Shown here: positions 59,879 to 64,000 of the stretch, in pieces
Layout of the letters: every line of letters begins with the position of its first letter
Position numbering within the stretch: the first letter of the stretch is position 1
Source: Chitinophaga ginsengisegetis
Lineage (GTDB): Bacteria > Bacteroidota > Bacteroidia > Chitinophagales > Chitinophagaceae
Direction of reading: 5' to 3'
DNA length: 64,000 nt
Assembly: GCF_900168065.1 (NCBI RefSeq)
Contig: NZ_FUZZ01000005.1
Location: forward strand, 62,001-126,000
The notes under the pieces: model-generated
Databases searched by the model: none
What the model saw: only the letters and a program-made list of their open reading frames with translations
Told to the model about the DNA's origin: nothing
Position numbers and translations under genes: made by a program

Positions 59879-60670
59879 TCAGGGTATATTCGGGTTGTAC
59901 ATTTCATCCATAGTTACATTTTCTTTCATAATGGCATCGGCTGGAATTGTAAACAAGGAATCTGGTAGTTTTACATCAGTAACTTCCTTAATGGTCAGCA
60001 CAGAGAAACCACTGATTGGTTTACCATCTTTGTCCGTTCCTGGTGTTGGCAGCCATAGCAAGGTAATAAAGGGGGACGTGCTATCAGGGAAAAAGCAGGC
60101 GAGTGGGGACTGAACGGGATAATGTCTCATGCTATACTGGAAGAATGCAGTGTCTTTTCCTACAATCCCGTAACCGTAACCTGCACAAGTATCTCCATTT
60201 TTATTCTGATTGGTCTGCAGTATGCAATTATTGTTTCTTTTTGGTGATAAAAGAGCCCTGAAGAATATTTCAGATCGTTGGTCTTCGATTCGACTTTGAG
60301 ATATCATCTGCTTTCCTTTCTTCTTATAAAAGGTGTATGCTGTATCATTTTGGAAATCCAGTAAGTATTCTGGTTGAACCAGTTTGGCAGTTAGAGCTGT
60401 ATGAAAGGAAGAGTTATCTTGCTTTTTGGTTGTATGCTGTGTACTACTGAAAGAAAAGTCTTCTGTTTCTCTTTTCAACACCTTAGATCCTTTAATGTAA
60501 TAGGTGTAATTTGTAAATAGACTTCTGGCGGTGTCGGGGGTTTCTACATTCCTTTTTAGTACAAAATAGTGAGCAATTTTTACTATACCCTCTCCAAAGT
60601 TATAGGCTTTTTGCGCAAAGCAGCTCAGATAGAGAAGCAAAAATGCACATGACAAAATATAGGACTTCAT
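59879..60670 (-). CDS. secreted protein of unknown function
   Basis: 263 residues from the ATG at 60670 (MKSYILSCAFLLLYLSCFAQ), a signal peptide with cleavage after AQ; the frame upstream is less plausible. The mature part opens KAYNFGEGIVKIAHYFVLKR and is predicted to be beta-rich (GLP-type GLPSLS/WLPTPGTDKDGKPISGFS in the C-terminal part). It resembles GLPGLI-type secreted proteins of Bacteroidota in size and layout, which I give only as a possibility. It precedes the lipoprotein gene in one operon and is the last gene of the element. Confidence 0.6.
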   Translation of the reverse strand: MKSYILSCAFLLLYLSCFAQKAYNFGEGIVKIAHYFVLKRNVETPDTARSLFTNYTYYIKGSKVLKRETEDFSFSSTQHTTKKQDNSSFHTALTAKLVQPEYLLDFQNDTAYTFYKKKGKQMISQSRIEDQRSEIFFRALLSPKRNNNCILQTNQNKNGDTCAGYGYGIVGKDTAFFQYSMRHYPVQSPLACFFPDSTSPFITLLWLPTPGTDKDGKPISGFSVLTIKEVTDVKLPDSLFTIPADAIMKENVTMDEMYNPNIP

Positions 60671-60742
60671 ATTAGCGGGGTAGTTTATTATATCATCAAA
60701 AATATCTCTATAAATTTTAAACTTTTGATAGATATTAATCAA

Positions 60743-61135
60743 TTCTTATAATATATTAACCGTTTCCATCAGTATCAGGTGGCTGCGGCTCAGTAGATTT
60801 AGGGATAGTTCCAAATCAGAGCGGAGTACAAAAATGACTCAATTGGCAAAGCCGGCCAGTTTACCGTGTGCTTCTTCCGCTGTAAGAACAAGGGGTCGTT
60901 GTTCCTGAGATTCATGTTATATTAAGGGCTGGTCAAGGGAATAAATGGCTGGAATGAAGAATTGTAGCCCATCAGGGTTAATTCATTTTGTGGTCTTTTA
61001 GCTTTTCTTTCGTACCTTCGCGTGGATAAAAAGTTCTTTCAAACCTGATCAAATGAAGCTATTCCGGGAGGTGACAAAAAAGGTTACACTAACTTTGTAA
61101 CCCCTGAAAAGCCGCGATATATAAGGCATTGGTGT
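60743..61135. other. right end region of the element
   Basis: No complete gene. A minus-strand frame near 60,770-60,905 reads LVLTAEEAHGKLAGFAN before a stop and then resumes in the same frame, which may be a decayed gene. A promoter-like TTTG (60987-60990) and TACCTTCG (61013-61020) follow. GTTACACTAACTTTGTAAC at about 61083-61101 is an inverted repeat near the att repeat and may bind recombinase. Confidence 0.5.
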
Positions 61136-61216
61136 AGTCCCAAGGGGATCACAACAAAGAATACAAACAGTATCAAAGCCGCATAAATCGCACGATTTAC
61201 GCGGCTTTTCTGTTTT
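61136..61216. repeat. right attachment-site repeat (attR)
   Basis: 81 bp identical to 41945-42025, including the last 16 bases of tRNA-Lys and the terminator hairpin (61175-61208). It is the original chromosomal tRNA 3' end displaced by the element. Confidence 0.92.
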
Positions 61217-61261
61217 TACCATTAAAAGCTAAATCATACAAAATGGATCTGAAAGGATACA

Positions 61262-61307
61262 AAAAAGGATACAGTAAATCTAAATTTAGATTTACTGTAT
61301 CCTTTTT
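61262..61307. repeat. 46-bp perfect palindrome right of attR
   Basis: Two 23-base arms meet without loop at TAAA|TTTA (centre 61284/61285). The same core and the following AATGCTT...ATCAG sequence occur at the left end of the element (42073-42135), so this is a diverged copy of a left-end leader whose integrase gene is missing. Confidence 0.85.
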
Positions 61308-61460
61308 CTGAAATGCTTATCAGTAAAGAGGGTAATGGTTTGCAAACCGATGCAAAACAAACCAGGAAATACCAAAATAAAACATCGGAACTTATTGGAA
61401 TCAGCCCTGCATCCTGTATTTAAGCGGAGTTCGAATCTATCCTTGTGTCTTGTCAAAGAT

Positions 61461-62192
61461 TTACGATTTTATAAAAGGGTATTTTGCATATATATCTACA
61501 TCCTCAATTTTTCTCAATGCTGGCCCCTTGCTTGTTAATATTTGTTTGCTTTCTACTATCATTTCATCTAAATCAAACCCTTGTATTGTCCTGCCTAATA
61601 GAAAAGAAATGGTATAGTCTGTCCAGTTATCACTTTTTGCAGTTGCTACTTCGGAAGCTTTTTTCATAACTTCCCAGGTTTCGTTTTCCGTTAAATAACC
61701 TACCCAGTAGCACCATTTTGCCAATGATACGGCCCTGCAAATATCCCAGGCATAAGCAGATTTTACTTGAGCAACTCTATCCAGGTCTAGTCCTAAACCT
61801 TTTGAAATATTTTTTTGAGTAATGCTTAATTCTTTTGTTGACTGAAGGAAAATAGATTCAAATTCATTACTTCTTTGCAATGATATTAAACCATTTAAAG
61901 TTTCTTTCGCCGCTGTTTCATCTGTTATTTCCCATTGTTGCTTTAATCCGCCGATATATTCATTCAAACTATTTTCTGGTTTGATTCCAAGAATTTTCTC
62001 TCCTCTATAATAAAACAAAATTCCGCCAAATGACAGTAGTCTTTTCTGTTCGTCGGTTAATGGTTTGTCTGAATGATTGGTATTGAAACTTTCTAGTTGT
62101 TTATTATTGTATTTCTTCATCCTCGCTTTTAACACAAGCATATATACAATAAATAACAAGGCTATTCCACCGATAATAAGATAAGTGTTCAT
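61461..62192 (-). CDS. DUF1266 family membrane-anchored protein
   Basis: 243 residues. An N-terminal transmembrane helix (YLIIGGIALLFIVYMLVL, residues 4-21) is followed by a basic stretch and a DUF1266 domain in the C-terminal half: VKSAYAWDICRAVSLAKWCY, VGYLTENETWEVMKKASEVA, and WTDYTISFLLGRTIQGF. The Trp-Asp and Gly-Arg positions match this family, whose function is unknown (often found with YwqG/SMI1-type immunity neighbours). It lies outside attR, in the zone that seems to be an older insertion. Confidence 0.8.
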   Translation of the reverse strand: MNTYLIIGGIALLFIVYMLVLKARMKKYNNKQLESFNTNHSDKPLTDEQKRLLSFGGILFYYRGEKILGIKPENSLNEYIGGLKQQWEITDETAAKETLNGLISLQRSNEFESIFLQSTKELSITQKNISKGLGLDLDRVAQVKSAYAWDICRAVSLAKWCYWVGYLTENETWEVMKKASEVATAKSDNWTDYTISFLLGRTIQGFDLDEMIVESKQILTSKGPALRKIEDVDIYAKYPFIKS

Positions 62193-62470
62193 TGTAATAG
62201 GGACTTTTAATATTGGTTGTTTGATTATTTTTTGAAGTCAGTAAGTTATAGGTCAGGAGCATAATTGCTACAGAAAACAGTGTACGTAAAGGCTTCCATC
62301 TGATCCAAAAATAATAAAATTAATTAATATTTAAACTCTTTTTAAAGATTAATGTGATTCATGTTAGTCATGAAATATCACGTGTTAGTTGTCGCAAATA
62401 ACTCTTAAAATGTCGCAATAGCCTACCTGGGTTGTGAGACGACCTAGTTACTTTTGTAAAAACTAATAAA

Positions 62471-62992
62471 ATGAGAAAGATAAAATTACAAATGAACATT
62501 TTACTTGACAACAAATGGGACAGCGGAATGTCAGACTTTAGTATTGACAATCTCACCAATGTGGACTGCATTCTGCATGGGAGAAAAACTGGGCAAGGGT
62601 TTATTCCATATTGGACTGAAGTGGCAAACAATCCCAATGATGTTGAGCACAAACTTGGAAGACGGTTTGCAGAAATTCCAAATGCAGTTTTTTCAAATAC
62701 CCTCAAGGACAGCAAGTGGGACAATACAATCATTATAAATGGCGATTTAGCAGAGGCAATAAAAGCACTGAAAAATAAAGATGGGAAAGACATTATTGTA
62801 TATGGTGGTGATTCATTTGTATCGTCATTAATACAACATGATTTAATCGATGAGTATTATGTGCTTGCAAACCCTGCTGCATTAGGTAACGGACAACAAA
62901 CCTTCAATCCTTTAAAAAACGAATTAGAGTTAAAACTTGTAGAGTGTAAAGCGTTTGCCTGCGGTGCAGTTTTAGTATATTACTCAAGATAG
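62471..62992 (+). CDS. dihydrofolate reductase-like (RibD C-terminal family) protein
   Basis: 173 residues. It opens MRKIKLQMNILLDNKWDSG where full-length relatives have LQVQMSLDGFIAGPNGEMDW, so several substrate-loop residues are deleted or changed, and the usual Asp-Gly is missing. The rest is intact: CILHGRKTGQGFIPYWTEVA, NAVFSNTLKDSKWDNTIIIN and the cofactor GKDIIVYGGDSFVSSLIQHD. It may still bind NADPH but its activity is doubtful. It is divergent from the DUF1266 gene. Confidence 0.78.
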   Translation: MRKIKLQMNILLDNKWDSGMSDFSIDNLTNVDCILHGRKTGQGFIPYWTEVANNPNDVEHKLGRRFAEIPNAVFSNTLKDSKWDNTIIINGDLAEAIKALKNKDGKDIIVYGGDSFVSSLIQHDLIDEYYVLANPAALGNGQQTFNPLKNELELKLVECKAFACGAVLVYYSR

Positions 62993-63420
62993 CAATAACA
63001 TTAAAACAAGTATGCCAGCCGCTAACAGTGTCTTGGCAATATGGCGACGTCCCCACCTACATACGACTGAGTTCAATTTCGCAAAAAAAAATGAGGTCAT
63101 TTTATTTCTTTTATATACATTATGACCCGTTGTTACGCCCCTTTAGCCGGTTTTCCAGATAACCAGGATTTCCCAAGTACAAATCCTGGGCAGCCAGTAT
63201 TTTCCAGTAAATATTAGTCATAAAATATTTTTATAATGTATTTATTTCTTTTAATCAGCCAATTTCTTTAACTCTTGGATAAATTGGTTCGAGATTCGTA
63301 CCACAGGGATCACTGGGAATTCTCAAAGCTCGCTCTGGTCGCGGGATTTGTTGTTTTGGTCTGTTTGCCAGTCGATCAAAGTGCGATTGCGTTATTCTTT
63401 GTTTACGGGTGCTTGGAATG
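62993..63420. other. 428-bp region without gene; degenerate tRNA-3'-like site
   Basis: No coding frame. At 63285-63312 the sequence has GGTTCGAG and later GGGATCAC, both identical to parts of the tRNA-Lys 3' end, separated by a changed stretch. It might be a decayed attachment site. The rest is AT-rich with no clear promoter. Confidence 0.4.
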
Positions 63421-63996
63421 TTACTTTATCTGAGCATCAACCAGTTTTCTCAACTCCGCATATTGGGCTTGCCTCCCGTCAGACTTCAGATAGAAAGCCA
63501 TTAAAAATGCACAATATCCCTTGTTGTTATCGACCCATGGATAACTGCCAAAGAGGCCCGGGCTGCTGACCGTACCATTACCCATGATCCACTCACCGTA
63601 ACCGTAGCCTGCACCTGTGGCTTCGGCTGGTGTGTAGGCTACTCTGACATCTGGCGTTATTCTGTTTGCCTGCATTTGGTCTATACTTTTTTCCGATAGA
63701 ATCCTTTTCCCATGGAAGACACCCTTGTTTAAAATCATAGTTAAGAAGTGGATGTAATCTTCTGGTGTACTAACGGCCCCGCCTGCGGGTAAGGCTACTG
63801 CGCCATTCCCGAAATTCGTGTTTTTCATTTCCAGGGGCCCGGCGATGCGCTCGGCAAACAACGTCTCAAAACGTCTTCCGCTGATCTTTTCGAGCACTGC
63901 TCCGGCGATTTGCAGACCGGTATTGCTATAACGGAAAACTGTTCCTGGAAGTCCTTCTGTGGGAAAGGCAGCAATCTGTTCTATAACCCCGTCCAT
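63421..63996 (-). CDS. serine beta-lactamase/penicillin-binding family hydrolase, C-terminal part (5' end outside window)
   Basis: At least 191 residues. The beta-lactamase family Tyr-Ser-Asn motif is visible (FRYSNTGLQIAGAVLEKISG), followed by FETLFAERIAGPLEMKNTNF and the C-terminal SWGYGEW-like GYGYGEWIMGNGT, FGSYPWVDNNKGYCAFLMAF. The catalytic Ser-x-x-Lys motif would be before the window edge, so activity cannot be judged. It is likely a chromosomal esterase or peptidase rather than a resistance gene. A real start is outside position 64000. Confidence 0.82.
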   Translation of the reverse strand: MDGVIEQIAAFPTEGLPGTVFRYSNTGLQIAGAVLEKISGRRFETLFAERIAGPLEMKNTNFGNGAVALPAGGAVSTPEDYIHFLTMILNKGVFHGKRILSEKSIDQMQANRITPDVRVAYTPAEATGAGYGYGEWIMGNGTVSSPGLFGSYPWVDNNKGYCAFLMAFYLKSDGRQAQYAELRKLVDAQIK

Positions 63997-64000
63997 ATTT

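Larger units (their letters stand above)
41945..61216. mobile_element. integrative element of about 19.2 kb at tRNA-Lys
   Basis: Bounded by identical 81-bp direct repeats (41945-42025 and 61136-61216), the left one covering the tRNA 3' end. Inside are a tyrosine recombinase immediately next to the left end, RteC-like and excisionase-like proteins, an initiator/loader pair, defence-like cargo, TA-like genes and unknown cassettes. No relaxase, coupling protein, portal or capsid gene is recognised, so it does not look self-transmissible. The right end (about 60,990-61,135) contains an inverted GTTAC motif (GTTACACTAACTTTGTAAC) that may bind the recombinase. Several genes are visibly more AT-rich than the chromosome around them. 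Confidence 0.9.

Noticed and set aside
60770..60905. Minus-strand frame reading LVLTAEEAHGKLAGFAN and continuing after a stop
   Set aside because: Too short and without start codon; possibly a decayed gene but not supportable as a feature.
63283..63312. Second tRNA gene at the degenerate GGTTCGAG/GGGATCAC site
   Set aside because: No acceptor, D or anticodon arms precede it; only short pieces similar to a tRNA 3' end.

Overview
The window looks like chromosome of a member of the Bacteroidota, most likely Chitinophagaceae (Chitinophaga-like). The signs are weak Shine-Dalgarno sites, a clear TTTG/TAnnTTTG Bacteroidota promoter at the tRNA gene, MacB/FtsX-type 'orphan' permeases, several secreted glycoside hydrolases, CTnDOT-like recombinase features and many lipoproteins. 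The genus is inferred, not proven.

Layout. Positions 1-11,200 hold ordinary chromosomal genes: a secreted protein, a MarR/MFS operon, a Crp-like regulator divergent from a DJ-1/PfpI protein, DoxX-like membrane proteins, a DUF4198 protein, a methyltransferase and a GH43 enzyme. Positions 10,250-15,730 form a carbohydrate locus: an AraC regulator with GH43 on one side, and a divergent GH106-like enzyme and arabinose/fucose-isomerase-like enzyme on the other. Positions 15,875-29,300 hold two large ABC permeases, a GH99-like enzyme, an AI-2E family transporter, a GlxA-like regulator divergent from a DUF899/CPxC pair, and an M1-type metallopeptidase. Positions 29,318-38,314 form one long minus-strand cluster: outer-membrane porin, urtABCDE (urea ABC transporter), then a histidine kinase with a NarX/PilJ-like sensor region and its NarL-type regulator. 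The promoter region of this cluster carries a set of perfect palindromes and a separate 11-bp tandem repeat. Positions 38,847-41,771 are small housekeeping or stress genes.

Positions 41,888-61,216 are the most interesting part. An integrated element of about 19.2 kb sits at the 3' end of a tRNA-Lys gene and is bounded by identical 81-bp direct repeats that include the last 16 bases of the tRNA and its terminator hairpin. Its left part is a mobility and replication module: tyrosine recombinase, RteC-like protein, HTH/excisionase-like protein, an initiator-like protein whose own coding sequence contains six iteron-like repeats, and a DnaC-like AAA+ loader. Its middle is defence-like cargo: a candidate HEPN protein, an HNH/zinc-finger protein, and an AAA+ ATPase plus subtilisin-like protease pair matching the ietAS arrangement. 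Next comes 1.5 kb of GC-rich, hairpin-rich DNA without a convincing gene. Its right part is a toxin/antitoxin-like cluster (PIN plus a 50-aa partner, SymE-like, XRE regulator), a conserved unknown three-gene cassette, a lipoprotein and a secreted protein. No relaxase, conjugation gene or recognisable capsid gene is visible, so it is either mobilised in trans, satellite-like, or integrative without self-transfer.

Right of the element (61,217-63,312) there is a second, diverged copy of the element's left-end leader (a 46-bp perfect palindrome) and a degenerate tRNA-3'-like site. This suggests that an older sibling element decayed here and left the DUF1266 and DHFR-like genes. The window ends in a partial serine beta-lactamase-family gene.
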